The notes: generated from the sequence alone by a model not told the origin. Shown: positions 10,321-22,817, counted from the first letter of the stretch. The stretch: 64,000 nucleotides of DNA from Strobilurus pachycystidiatus (GCA_019915135.1 JAHLMK010000017.1:1178001-1242000), one strand, 5' to 3'. Numbers and translations: made by a program.

Positions 10321-13300
10321 ATGAATAGGCCAGGGCGATCCACCGAAATCGATGAAGCAGAGGTGGAACAGTGCTTTTCGCATCCATTCTGGCACTGACC
10401 TTCGCGTAGACCACGTATTCCAAGGCTGCTAAAGCTGAACTAGGCAAGAACTTCGACACCGCCTTTGGGCTGTACATCAAATCCGCGGAAATATTCCTCC
10501 ATCTCAGTCGAGCGTCGGACGACAACGAGCGCGACAAAGCCAAGTGGAAGAGCCGAGCAGCACAGGCGCTCGAGCGGGCGGAAAAGATCAAGGCAGTGAC
10601 CAAGAAATCGTCCGATCAGGCGTCGGCCCAAAGTGATGCGCAATCCAGCGTCGCCCACACCCTCACCCCAGTCGGGATCGACCACTTCTCTCACCGTTCG
10701 TGGCTTCTGTCCCCGGAAAGGTGAACGACTCACAATCTGCAGGTCAACAGTATTATGTCTTACAGAAGGCGAGCTTAGTCAATGGACGAACCTTCTCAAT
10801 GTGGGATGAGCCATTGGCAGAGACACGATACTCTGTGTCGCATTTCTCGTAGTTCTCTCTTTCGACCTCAAATCTTGCGCGAGTTCATTTTCTTCTAGCG
10901 ACCCGGACGGGCAGCCAGACTTGTCTCCTGAGCAGACCGAGGCAGGAACTATATGGCGGCGTCCCGATACTGAGAAGTAATCTTTGTCAAGAACACATAA
11001 GCCCGCAGATCTGATTTGCATCTTCTAGTGAAACAGCGTGGCAAATTCGAAGTGAGGACATCGTGCAGCATGTCGTGACGGATTGTTCCGTGTGTGCATC
11101 TTTGTCTGTCTGCCTAGAACACGCCCGCAAATTTCATTCCAAGGTAAATCGACGAGTACTGTCGTGAACCGTTTAGCTCAGGCCAGCGATTAGCTCGGAC
11201 ACGGCACTATGCATCGTGACTCTTCTTCCGGGCGATGCGACGTCAAACTTCTCTTCAACGGTACTTGGAGACGTGTAAGTGGCGATATACATCCGAGGGA
11301 CACATCTGATCGTTACCGAAATAGATAGGTTGGTTGCGTCAAACTCGCATGTATCTCCGCTGCTCACTACCACTTCTCATAGTAATTGATGATAGGCTTC
11401 CGTATCATCCTGTCAGCGGTATGTTGATGTGTATGACCTGCCAGGACCAGAACACATTGCGCACGGTGGTGTGGCCCAGTCATCTCGAAAAGGCCGTGCG
11501 TTGTCAACTCTGCAACCTTTCTTCGTGATATCTAATGTCATTCCAAAAGTACATGAAACTGATGGGTGGCTACGACTTTCCTGGCTCGTAAGTTTCCTCC
11601 GTCTACCGCCCACTGTAATCCCGGATAATCCCCGCCCCCAGAAACTCCTGCATCGACTTACAGTAGGGTTTCGCTTCGTTCTACGTGCTTTGTGGAATTG
11701 AACGGTGATTGTCATACAGCGCCTTCGGTGGCTGGGTACCTGAACAGCTGGAAATCAGAAGGTCAGCTATTTAGTCGTCCACATGTTCGGATACTGATAT
11801 CTGGGTTCGTAGTAGCAACTTTGAACGAGAGAGGACGTGGACTCGGATATACGAAGGATTTGCTCTTGGTATGTGTCGGACATGTTGCGATCTGGATGTG
11901 CGCTGACGCAAGGATGCAGGCAAGTGCATGCTTACCCTCGGGACAGGACCACAACCGAACATTCGGTGGGGATCCGCGCGCCTCCTTTCTTCTCATAGCT
12001 ATGCTGTCATCAGTCAGTATGTTACGAAGGCCGCTTCGTCAAGTACTAACATATTCTGTTAGATGTCGAACAAGACGCGAAAGATCGCATCCTGACTGTC
12101 CTCGATTCGTGGGTGGCCACAATTCCTCAAGACGACGACCAGAGTCAATCACGTATACGACTTTCGCCTACTTCCGTTGGTACTGTCAAGTCTTACCAGT
12201 CCTGATGTAGGAACACTCCGAATACCATGGTCTGACGTTCTGTCGACGTTCGAGGGCATCTATCTCAGCTGGGACCCCGCACTGTGGAGTGATGCTTTGA
12301 CCTTTCATGGGCGAGTTTTGTCTCTGTCGATACCCGACTTTTGCTGATTCTACCGCATCGATAGGATGTGGACGAAGACGGAGCATGCTCCAGGTGAGGA
12401 CACTCAACTCTCGCGGCAAATGGTCCACTGATTCATGAACAGGTTGCACGCATGAAGCTAAAGCGCGCTTCCGCTGGAAGGAGCCGACAGCCGAGGATAT
12501 TGAAGTCTGGGTATTGCTCACTCGCCATGTCAGAGATAGCAGGAAAACCAGCAGTTACATTGCGCTGAAAGTCGAGACAAACGATGAACATGAACGAATA
12601 GGCGCATCGAACATCCTTGATAATCAGGTATTTATTACACAACTAGATAGAAGTTACAACTTATCTTCGATCTAGGGTGTGTACACGAACAGTACACATG
12701 CTCTGGTAAGCACTCTGTTCAATGCTTATCACTACCAACATCAAGCATCTGCTAGACCAAATGCCGTATATCTCAGAATCAACCGAGTGGATTGATGGAT
12801 ATGCTTGCCTCCTTTGACGGGCCGTGCAAAAGTGTCGGCTTCACTTTGACAATATACTCACCTTTCGATGTCGACATCGCCTGGGAAACCGCTATTATCA
12901 CTCCGCCGTTCACTCACCAAGTATGTTTTCTCCGGCCCCCCTCTTCATTGCTGATCACTCTCAGGTGGATTGCAAGTGGACACATAAAAGCGCCGGCGGA
13001 AATCCCGAGTATCCGACCTTCATGGTCAATCCTCAATATCACCTCCGCATACATGGTCAACCAAGAACTAAGGTCAAAGTCTCGATGACGCTGCAGACTG
13101 GCAAAAACCTTCCCGTCAACATCAGCACCTTATGGTCCCAGGGCGAACGGATCTTCGAGTACGTGCAGACGTCCAGACATGTGTCCAATGGCTAGCTAGA
13201 ATTGACATTATCACAGTCTGTCTCGAAAGGAGATGGTCGCAACCTCTGGATCATATCGATACGGTTTGGCTCGAATCAACAGACAACTATCGCGTAGGTT

Positions 13301-13975
13301 TCAAAGCCTCCCTTCATTGTCGTCCTGTTCACGACCGGGGCTTACAGCGGGAGATTACAGCATAATCGTATCGGTTTTTGAGCCTCTGAAGACAGGTCCT
13401 TTCACTCTGACAGTGGATAGCTCCAGCCGTTTCGAGTTGACGCGGATACCCCAGGAAGGTGCAGGTATGTATAGCAAAGTGGTCCGAGGAGAATGGTTCG
13501 TTTCTTTTCTACCTTTCGTTTTTGTCCGGCTAAGCCGCTTCCTCAGGGATGCAGAAACGGCCGTTGGTGGCCCAAGCTTCAAGCAGTACCTCCGCAACCC
13601 CATCTATGAACTACTCGCTCCCTCGGCTGCACAGATCAAGTGCGTTCATACAGCTGCTGTTGTCTCCTTACTCCTTCTAACGAAGCTGGCAGAGTTCGAC
13701 TTCAGCTTATCCGCCCAGGAGTATCTGCCCCGCTCAACGTGACCATTCTGCCAGCAACAGCCACTCTACCTGCCAATACTGACACCAAGACCGCGACACT
13801 AACGACGTCTGGGCCATATGATGATGCAATTTCGGGTGTGGTCACACCACAGATAAGTGTGGAGAGAGGGAGGTACTGGGTCGTCCCATCGACGTACAGT
13901 CCGGGCGTGGAGGCGCCGTTTCAGCTGATTCTCTATAGTTCGGTGGCGGTGACGATGGCCTTGAGAGAGTCATGA
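10321..13975 (+). CDS. palB: PalB/Rim13-type calpain-like cysteine protease
   Basis: Cysteine protease of the fungal ambient-pH (Pal/Rim) pathway; in characterised species it acts at ESCRT-III-decorated endosomes on the PacC/Rim101 regulator. About 20 short exons were joined. The N-terminus carries an MIT domain (KAELGKNFDTAFGLYIKSAE). The protease core follows: the Cys region VVTDCSVCASLSVC, VIDDRLPYHP, KLMGGYDFPGS, the His region LLSSHSYAVI, and LTVLDSWV. Two beta-sandwich (calpain III-like) domains complete it, ending in VERGRYWVVPSTY. The start at 10321 was chosen because its exon splices (intron 10363-10409) straight into the MIT domain. Special features are a predicted 4-nt exon (11325-11328) and a GC-AG intron (12311-12364). 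The stop lies 8 bp from the RIT1 stop on the other strand. Family identity is firm; individual splice sites are inferred. Confidence 0.9.
11325..11328 (+). other. 4-nt microexon in the calpain gene
   Basis: ATAG sits between intron 11275-11324 (GTAAGT...TAG) and intron 11329-11392 (GTTGGT...TAG). Including it gives WRRIVIDDRLP, which matches the WRRVVIDDRLP pattern I recall for PalB proteins. The alternative is one 120-nt intron from a GTGTAA donor, giving a protein two residues shorter (WRLIDDR). Confidence 0.6.
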
Positions 13976-13983
13976 CCGGGAAG

Positions 13984-15718
13984 TCACGATAGTGCGGAGG
14001 GTGTGAGCAGGTACTCGTTGACGCGCTTGAGCGTACTTCTTGATGGATTGGCCTCGGGTCGGTCGGAGATGATCCATTCAAGGCGGGTGTGGAGGGTGCG
14101 CTTGCTAGCTGCACAATGGAAGGGTATATCATGTCAAACGATCTTGAATACTGGAAGGAAGGATATTTACCTGGACGCTTGCTATCATCATACATGCCTT
14201 TATCGTCGAAGAAGATCTGAAGCGCTACCAGGATGATACCTGTACTGATGTCGTTGCCGCTGTCACAGGAGACGCAAACCGAAAGTCCTTTGGAAAGTGA
14301 CGTGCGGATGAAGGAGGCCGATCGAGGAAGAATGGTTTTCACGAAGTGATGTTGGCCCTTCTTTCCTGCGTCAGTCGTGAACAGCAAGTAAGGTTCAGGA
14401 ATATTTGGGGCAAGTGTATTGTCGGTGGTGATGATGAGATGTGCGGCCTGAAGCGGCGTTGGGATGTCGGCGTTGGCACAGAGAAAGAGACGCCCCGATG
14501 ATTTCGATATGGGGGTGATATTGCGCTTTGGCAGAGGTTTCGATGTGAGAACTAGCGATGCCACAAAACTAGGCAGAGCCTCTTGTGTGCTTGATATAAG
14601 ACGGTCGTGGAATTTCCAGAAAACATTCGGCGTCAGACCCTGACAGCATAATCATTAGAGAGTCAAGCAATGCCACGGGTATGAGCCTACCATTCCCCAT
14701 GCTTCGTGATCATCGGCCGAACCTTGAATATATGAAAATCCAGAGGTACGACGCTCTACACCGTCCGTAATCTGCTTTGAAGCAGAAACACATATAACGG
14801 GGTAATAATCCATCTTGTCAATTTCGGGAAAGTAGGCCGTCGAAGGTGTTATCCAGAGCGGTCGTAATGGTCTTGATAGATCTGGCAGGGTATACGATGA
14901 TTTCTAAGTTGGACGATGGTAAGACTCAAGTGGGAATTGGAGGAATGAGAACGACATACAGAGAGATCCTCCGCCCATTCCCATATCTTCGTTTCAATCT
15001 GAGAATGCTCTTGCCTGCTCACTGACGCCGGAGGTGTGTATAAATTCGCATCCCAATCCACACGGTGTGAGTCCGGGAATCTGATGCGGATAGCTGCGTT
15101 GATAACACTGCACCAGATAGGAACCGTCTTGCTGAGCGCGTCTGGAATCTTTTTTCCGGCTCTGGTCGAGTCAACTAGGATCATGCTAGACTGTCCGAGT
15201 CAGCTTGCGAAATCGGGTGAGGAAATGTGGCCGACCCCTTTCTTTCAGCGATTAAAGGAAGGAGATGAAGATTCGGTCGGCGTAGGTTGAATGACCAGTT
15301 CGAGAAGTGACCGTCTGTAGATTTGAAGTAGGCTGGCACCTCTGTTGCCTGTCGAAATTTAATACAGATGCATAAGTAAACAGAGAACAACCGACGATTC
15401 TGGGATCGGTGTACCATGCACCACAGCGTAGATTGGCTAGTCAAATATCAGTCTGGTACATACCCTGAGGCAGAATCACGTACGTAGGAGAGGCAAGTTA
15501 GCGTATGTTCGGCCTATGGCCTCCACGAATTTTGTGTCCTCCTCGATGGAATGTAAGCGGTTGTAGATATCCAGCGATTCCTTCCGAATATGTGCAAGAG
15601 CATCACGGCTGGCGTGTCCGTTCAGACCAACCAGGGAAGGACCATCGGTGGCATTTCCTTCAAAGTGAATTTCGTCTTCGTCGAGATGATCATCGCCTTC
15701 GATGAGAGCGTCAGTCAT
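13984..15718 (-). CDS. RIT1: Initiator tRNA 2'-O-ribosyl phosphate transferase
   Basis: Adds a phosphoribosyl group to the 2'-O of A64 in initiator tRNA-Met, which keeps that tRNA from acting in elongation in yeast. Eight or so exons were spliced. Family landmarks appear in order: IRKESLDIYNRLHSIEED, NLRCGAWYTDP, YFKSTDGHFSNWSFNLRRPN, LVDSTRAGKKIPDALSKTVP, LYTPPASVS, VSASKQITDGVERR, FSYIQGSADDHEAWG, GLTPNVFW and CDSGNDISTGI near the C-terminus. The final exon ends in PSALS. The N-terminus has about 35 acidic residues before the conserved part, a longer lead than I expect for this family; a downstream start or a missed intron is possible there. The gene is tail to tail with palB. Confidence 0.93.
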
Positions 15719-16573
15719 ATAGGAGACAGTACTGCGCCGAAGGCTGCACGATCCCGACGCGTCAAGACAGCGGTGATGGTGAGATAGTTATCGTTCGGAA
15801 CAAAAGGCGCGCACGGCCGATCGCAAGACAGGCGGCATCTCGACCAATCAGTTTGCTCTTGTTGACCAACAAACGAGGCTTATACTTGTCACCCAACTGC
15901 CACCTTCAGAATCGACGAATACCCCCAGAAGCTTGGCCAGCGGCGACCCTGCATTCAAGTATCTTGACTCGTGCATATGTCTTCTACATTACACGAGCAA
16001 GTGTCAATGACTACTAGTACGTCTGGAGCAATCCTTACTATTATTTTTTGGGTGTGTGGAACACTCGGATACTCGCCCTCTTCTGGCTTGGTCTTTCCAC
16101 GTCAGTTGCGACATCATGGGGCACTTGATTGCCACCAAGCAGTAGCCTGCCTGTTGCGGTGCTCTGGCATGACATGCAGAAGGTTCCCATGTCAGTGTTC
16201 CAAGTTGCTTCGCTGAAAGAGAATTTCTCGTACCTTTGGCCAGCAGTGCCTGGTTACTCTACGAAGTGGTCCTGACATCTCCTACAGCTGAAATGGGCAG
16301 CTATCAGATTTGGACCCGAGGTACGACCAGGTTGCGCCACACCAGATTGTTCAACAACGGCTGAGGTGGGCGCCTAGACCAGCGCCTACCAACCGGTGCT
16401 TAGCTCTCCGGTGCGATATTTCATTCAGTCACAAGTCTCATGTTCTGAGATCTGTGTGTATTGATAGCTCTCGCATATGTGTGGATGGAGGTCTCCGATC
16501 TTATCTATATAACACTCTGCGATGGAAGGGCTAGCTTCGACGCCTATTGACTTTGCTTCTCTCGCAAGTCTGG
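15719..16573. other. Divergent promoter region between RIT1 and the DUF6535 gene
   Basis: Regulatory sequence for two divergent genes. A plus-strand frame starting near 15977 (a Ser/Thr-rich start, then GAILTIIFW before a GTGTGT donor) could be a small membrane peptide, but it has no other support. Confidence 0.45.
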
Positions 16574-19500
16574 ATGTCTGACTTGCCACGCCCCAGTACC
16601 TCCAATCCGCCTCGGGAAGGATACGACTCAAAGGCCTCCTCTTCAATGAGACTTGGCGACGACAGCCGAGATTGGCACCGTAGTCCGCCTGCTCCTCAGC
16701 GTCTTCGGACCCCGGACATTGTATTCAATACTGGAATTTCATCTACTGTTGACACATCACAAGGAGATCAACGTGCAATACCTGATATGAATGTCCCGCC
16801 CGTGCCACCTCTGCCGGCGGGAGGGCTCCATCGCGACCACAGTTACAGAAAGAAACGGCGCGAATCAAATGCGTCCATTGCTCCATCCATATTCCGCAGC
16901 GCGTCACGACGGTACGCCGAGAGGGACGTAGCCAAACAGGAAAGTACGAAGGAGCCACCGTGTCGACCTAAAGCGATGGCAAAGAGTGAGTACTGGAATC
17001 CAGTGGTATTTTCGCGGCTCTCATAGCCTTATTGCAGCCCAGAATCCATTCCACTACGAAACAAAGTATGAGCCAGATCCGCCGTACAAGGAGCTGGCGC
17101 CATATGCTAGGGTGTGGAACACGTACTTGGATGAGGCGCAGATATACGATAGGGCCCTGACGCAGGGTGCTAAAGCTGATGTCGATATTCTCCTGGTCTT
17201 TGTCAGTTCCGTTCAACTCATTTTTCTCGATGGTCAATTAATCATCACGCATTGTAGACTGGTCTCTTCTCGTCTGTGGTTACGACGTTTGTCACCTCGA
17301 CATACCAAAATCTGCAGGTCCAACCAGCCGACGTAACAACGTCGTTGCTTTACGAACTCGTCAACATTGCTCGTGCTGCGATTAACGGCACCAACATTGA
17401 CACCATTCCTTTCTCCCCCTTGAACCCGAGCTCCTCTTCCGCTTCTCCATCCCTCGTCATGATATGGGTGAATGGTCTTTGGTTCATCAGTCTCGCCCTC
17501 GGCCTCACTGTTGCGCTCTTTGCGGTCCTTGTCAAACAATGGTTTCACCAATACGAGGCCATGCTCCGCCAGTCCGGCACATCAGAAGAGCGCGCCATCA
17601 CGCGACACTATCATTACTGCGGCCTCAAAGGATGGCAGGTTCCTCTGATCGTTGGCATCCTCCCCTTGATCCTCCATCTGGCGCTGATGCTGTTCTTCTT
17701 CGGCCTCATCATATTCCTCTTCAACCTCGAGTCTACTATCTCATGGCTCGTAGCATCCATCGGCGTTCTCACTTACCTGTTGTACGTTGGCTCACAGGCG
17801 ATCCCAATATTCATATCCAGGTGCCCATACAAAACACAGCTTTCGCGCCTGGGTTTCTTCGCCATGTCGAAGTGCCTGAAGTCTCGCGGGCAGGAGAACG
17901 ATGTGCCCGTTGAACAGAAGCCGGCTGTTGTGGTGGACGCTCTGCATTGGCTCTACACGAAATCCTCGAATCCCACCGTACACAGCGTAGTGTTGCAGTG
18001 TCTGGGCGGACTATCTCAAGTCCAGACAGGGCTGGCCCATGCGAAATTTCGTTCTCAGGCATCGGAAATTGTGCAGGATCAGGAAAAGATCCTCACCGAC
18101 ATGCTAGATGTGGATCCGACAGCGGTGCTGAATTCCCCTAAGTCTGAAGATGGGTCTCTGCGGACAACACCTCCGGTGGTGCTCAAGGCACCGCAGGACA
18201 ACGAAGAGCGCTTGGAGCGCATCGTGCGCTCCATACTCGTTACGGAGCCTATCACGTCAGACTCAGTCGGCCCCACCTCGCTTGACCTTCGCGTCAACGC
18301 GATTCGACATCTGCCTATACTACCCTTCACATCTTGGCCTTCAAATCGCACCCCAAACCGCGCCATCGAGTCCGACGCATTGTTCACTGCAACAGTTTCC
18401 TCACAACCCGATGACTGCACCGACATTTTCCGCTTCCTGTTCAACAAGACTTGTCGTCTTCACCCTACCATTTGGACGAAACTAGCGCTTCAATGTGCTT
18501 CGCTTAGTGATGAACAATGCACTGCACATTCTTCCTTCATCTTCGATCCGCAGTGGTGCCTTATGGTCCTGCAGAGCCTCGATGCAACTGAAAAGCTCGT
18601 CGATTGCGTCGACTGTAATGTTTTCCAAGCCGTTCATCAGGACGAGCTGATTCGAGAGGTTTTCTGGAAACTTCTACATCTGCTGTTCAAAGAGCACCAC
18701 ATCGTTGTTACGGGGTTTGACCATGTGTCTACGTCCAAGATCATGCCCGATGTAAACGCGTGGAGGAGTCGAGCCCAGACCCAAACAGAGCTACAGCTTC
18801 CTTGGGTACTCTCCCTCATACTACGCGTAATGGGTCGAAGATATGTCTTGGTCGATCCACAGAATCAATCCCAGCACCATATTGGGCGTCATGGTCGTCT
18901 TCCACTGTGTCTTGCCATCATCCGCCATTACACGATCTGTATGTGCGATTCGTCAGTCCCCCTTATCTTCTCCGATGCACACTCTGGGTTGTTCCGATAC
19001 TGTCTCTCAACTGTCGCTGAAGCTATCAAATGCTTTGACGATACACCTCTCCAGGAACATCCTCTGCGAGAAGTAGCCCACATCGAGCGAGTCGTACCAG
19101 AACATGTGTTCAGACACCTACCACATATCATTTCCACCACAAGTGATCCGGAAGTTTACAAAATCGCTGTTCATATTTTCGCCCGTGTTTTCTGTACCAC
19201 TCCCATGACGCTTCTTCTCGAGGCCTGCCCCGATTCCCTGATTGACCTTGCACAGAACATCTCTAGTCAGTTGGATCAGCCACAATGGCACCAGCCGTGC
19301 AACGCCGACACGTTCATTGACTCGAATGCCGACCTTTGGTGCCCTTCCCGTCTCCTTCGTTTCTTGATCGAGACAGTTTTGCTAGACTCCTCACAGTCGA
19401 CGATTGGACAGAACAGTCACCGTGAAACGATCATACAGTTTTCAACCCAGGATGCGGGGGACCCCAAATACCAGCATCTACCGAAATCGGACTCGGCGAA

Positions 19501-20394
19501 GCTGATTTTCTCCATTCTGTCCAAAGCCTTCCAGCTGGGTATTCCTTGGGCCTTCACCATCTTCCGCGAGCAGAGCGCGCTGGCCCGTTTGAAAACCTAC
19601 CCATTCACTCTGAACCCGATTGTCCTTCGCATGGTTGGCATATACCTCAGGGCTGTCGTATTCTCGAAGACACTTGGTGAGCGGGACAGTGTCGAACATG
19701 CAAAAATTGTTCGTTATCTCCACGAGGAAAGGCTCACAGTTTGCATCCTTCTTGGGCTCTCATCGGTCATCGCCGGCAGTCGCGAACTGGAGGACTCCAG
19801 GACGCTCTCCATACATGATGCGCCCGATATTCTCTCCAGGTTGGTGGAAATGGGCGGTCCTTCTGAGTATGAGCCATGGGTCAATTGCCGGTCACAGCTG
19901 CAAGCCTTGGTCGCCGGGATGATGAACGACCTCGGGAAGCCTCCGGAGGGATTCGTCTTTTTGCAGACATGGATCGCTCTGAGTACATTGTCATGTACCA
20001 AGGCGGAGTTGGCGCTGGAGGCAACGACCAAGTCGCTACCGGAGCCAAGGATCCGGACGCCTATGCCACTCAACACCTCTACCGACAATATTGTATGCTA
20101 TATCTATTCCCGAGCTTGACTTCACTAAACGCCGTTCATGTATAGGCTCGACCTCCCATGCGCAGGCAATGGACATTCATCAAGAAGAATCTGCCCAAAC
20201 TCATTAACCAGGACTCGCCGCCGACTCCGCCGTCAGAGGATGGACCGAGGAAGAGATGGAGTGGTGTTCCCCAATTCATTAGGGCACAATCAGATCCTTC
20301 CCAAATCACTAGCAGTCGGCCCCTGGAGGAAGGTAATAATGATCGTCCGAATAATCATGAGCGCGAGAAGACGTCCGACCACGACATGGTTTGA
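16574..20394 (+). CDS. DUF6535-domain membrane protein
   Basis: Large protein (about 1,100 residues) of a family expanded in agaricomycetes, function unknown. Residues 1-135 are polar and probably disordered, with proline-rich stretches. The DUF6535 domain starts at about residue 150 (YARVWNTYLDEAQIYDRAL, ADVDILLVF, TGLFSSVVTTFVTSTY). It includes predicted membrane segments (MIWVNGLWFISLALGLTVAL, and a second pair around ILPLILHLALMLFFFGL) and the conserved KQWFHQYEAM. A roughly 700-residue helical soluble region follows. Introns lie near 16988-17038, 17201-17258 and 20093-20146. The last exon is Pro/Arg-rich and ends at 20394. The start was chosen as the ATG giving MSDLPRPST. The gene is convergent with the DUF6534 gene (77 bp between stops). 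Confidence 0.9.
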
Positions 20395-20471
20395 TATATT
20401 GTATTGATTAGGCAGATTACGAGGACACTCATCCTAGTACGTCTATTACATGAGTGTTCTTTGTGTAACTT

Positions 20472-22296
20472 TTAGACCGCCGAGGCTTGCTCTGGCTCAC
20501 GATGACCGAACGTATCGCCGACTTTGATATCCGAACACAACTCCAAATTGATCTCCGTATCCCGCATTTCGTGAGACTCGACGTTCACGAAGACCTGTGG
20601 GCGGGAGTGCATCTTGTGGGCATCAGCAACCTGCAGCCATGTTGAGTTATGTTTGATCCAGAGTCGATCTAGTTAGAAAACACACCTCTCGTGGATTGCC
20701 GGTGATACCACCGAATCGGAACGTATGGTGTACTCCTTCAGAAGATCTTTCGCCGATTCTCAAGCCCTTCCGAGCATTCAGACTACTCATAAGAGCGTTC
20801 GTGTATAGCTTCGAGAGGGGGAGGTTGAATATGAGATGCCTGGGAGCGAACTTCAGCACTGAATCAGCGTCGTATTTCTGACGACTTACGTTCCATCCGT
20901 CTGGTTTTCACAAATGGTGTATTTAGACCGTCATGTTGATATGTCGTGTATGAAATGAAATCGAAGGCTTACATAACTTAGGAAGAAGACCAGGTGCAGG
21001 ATCTCGAATAAGGCCGGGAACAAGCCAGTCTGTACAGTTCCTTGGTCGATGTCATCTCGAGAGCTTCATTCGACGAGGGGGGAGACAGACCTCTGATGAT
21101 TCGATCCACCAGCTCATCAGAAGTTTTGAAGCCGCTCTTCTGCTTGCGCTGAAACAACGTCAACTTCAAGCGAGAAGCAGGGAGACCATATGCGTACCCT
21201 ATACACATACTTTTCAGTATTCAATTCGCGACACGAGAAGATGGGAACACTTACAGGTACCAGATGAGAACACTGGCGATGGCGATATCGCATACACACT
21301 GCGAGACTGACATCACAATGACCACTGGCTTTGAGATTATTGTAGACATGAGTGCCTGTGTTTCAGCTACAGAAGTGCAGCTGACCTTGAAGGACTGAAA
21401 GTCGATGAAAGCCGGTGTTCTTCCCACCTCCACTGCGGTGATTATCCCAGATACTATGACGCATCAATCAGCATCGGATAGACCTGACGGAAACCTTGCT
21501 CACCTCCACCGGCCAGGGCGGTCAGCATTATGACGCCGGCAAAGAAGTACTCGTGCGTTAATCTTTGTATCCGCCATGCGAAGAACAACTGCACTGCGCA
21601 CGCTATAAGGGCCTAGTTGATGGCGATGAGTTGGGTTTGCGAATCGACCGCTTTGATTCTTACGGTCATAACAGGATCTAGAAGACTCTCGGGTGAGTGT
21701 GATTCAAACAGTGACGGGAGAGGGTCATGACAAGCACCTGTGGCGAATACTGTATCGTGAAGACAAGAGTCAGATACTGTAAGGATGGGCACAAGACGAA
21801 AAGAGCATACACCAGGTTGCAGTGGCAAGATATTCGACATCATCTGCGGGTCAATTCAATTGTAGGTAGCGGCGGGCAACCGCCATATGATAAGCAGTAA
21901 TGGGCACCGAAATGGATGATCAGACAATCATAAACGTATATCCAGTCAAAAACGACGTTGACAAGGTCAGCCAGGAAGAGTACAGAGACCTTCAGTAACG
22001 CTGTGAGTTCACAAACGACGACAATGAACGCAATATGCTTACTAGAAGTTTTAACCACGTCTTATCACTGTTGTTCGGTGTGAGAACTGCATCTCAACAA
22101 CCAAGAGAACTGATACACACGTCTTACAAGTCGTGGAGTACAGGTGTACTTGTGTTATCATGATCCCAAAGAGCAGCACATTGAATGTAAACCCAATCAG
22201 TATGGGTCCATGGCTACCCGCTCAGTGTCAGCAGTGTCTGTCTCTGCGAGAAGAGAACCCTAGTACGCACGCAACCTCAGCAGGACCTTTCGACAT
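20472..22296 (-). CDS. DUF6534-domain seven-helix membrane protein
   Basis: Predicted polytopic membrane protein of a basidiomycete family with unknown ligand or function. Exons read in order: MSKGPAEVA; HGPILIGFTFNVLLFGIM; KTWLKLL; LFLADLVNVVFDWIYVYD; DDVEYLATATW; LFATDPVMT; LFFAWRI and LTALAGG; GRTPAFIDFQSFK; PVVIVMSVSQCVCD; a cytoplasmic RKQKSGFKTSDELVDRIIR; TVQTGLFPALFEILHLVFFL; and LIFNLPLSKLYTNALMSSLN. The C-terminal tail (VADAHKMHSRPQVFVNVESH) runs to the stop at 20472. Around 13 exons are needed, including a 12-nt exon (21738-21749) and an apparent 1-nt exon (21198). The signature at the LSKLYTN helix makes the family call strong. Confidence 0.88.
21198..21198 (-). other. Predicted single-nucleotide exon
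   Basis: On the minus strand the sequence is TATAG-G-GTACGC. An acceptor TAG and a donor GTACGC are separated by one G. Flanking introns are 56 nt (from GTAAGT after TGG TAC CT) and 49 nt (ending TTTCAG). CT + G + CGC yields Leu-Arg in the conserved loop WYLRKQKSGFK; skipping the G shifts the frame. Confidence 0.5.
21738..21749 (-). other. 12-nt microexon in the DUF6534 gene
   Basis: TATTCGCCACAG lies between ATACAG and GTGCTT. It encodes the middle of the W-LFATDP motif shared by DUF6534 proteins, and its inclusion is needed for the following exon to be in frame. Confidence 0.7.
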
Positions 22297-22817
22297 GGAC
22301 GGGAAATTTAGATGAGTGGAAGGAGTATGAGGGACCGCTCGCCATATATATGTCTTCCGGTGTAAATTTAAAACCCTCCAAGCGGTTGCAGTCGGCTTCT
22401 GTCCCGTCAGCCAAAAACATGAGCTTCGTCGAAGCTTCGCCCGTATAGGATTTGACAGACATTACCTCCGAAAGCTGCCAAATGCAGCGTCCGAGTGGAG
22501 TGACCACGCAGCAGCTGTACGAGAAGAAGGTGAGCGACTAAGTAGCGAGCACATGTACAGCAGCTAACTGAATTGGCGGGGTCTTCATTTCACCACCGAG
22601 CCCGACTTTCGTTGTGGGCTGCTGGGGACTCTTCTCTTCCGTAAATTGAATGATGCCGCAGAGACCGGTGGAAGCATCCGGCTACGAAGAAGCGTTCTGG
22701 CATGTATCGTATGTATTCGTGAATACATGGCGCAATTACAGGGTTCGTTATTAAGGTGGTATTGGGAGGCGTCCAGCTGCCGTCCGCCCTGTCCTTCTAC
22801 AGATGTCCATCGCCGGC
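22297..22817. other. Intergenic region, no gene seen
   Basis: Lies upstream of the DUF6534 start and downstream of the ERD2 stop, both on the minus strand. Only random short frames were seen. Confidence 0.5.

Noticed and set aside
22600..22720. Possible extra minus-strand exon between DUF6534 and ERD2
   Set aside because: No splice-supported frame and no similarity to either neighbour.
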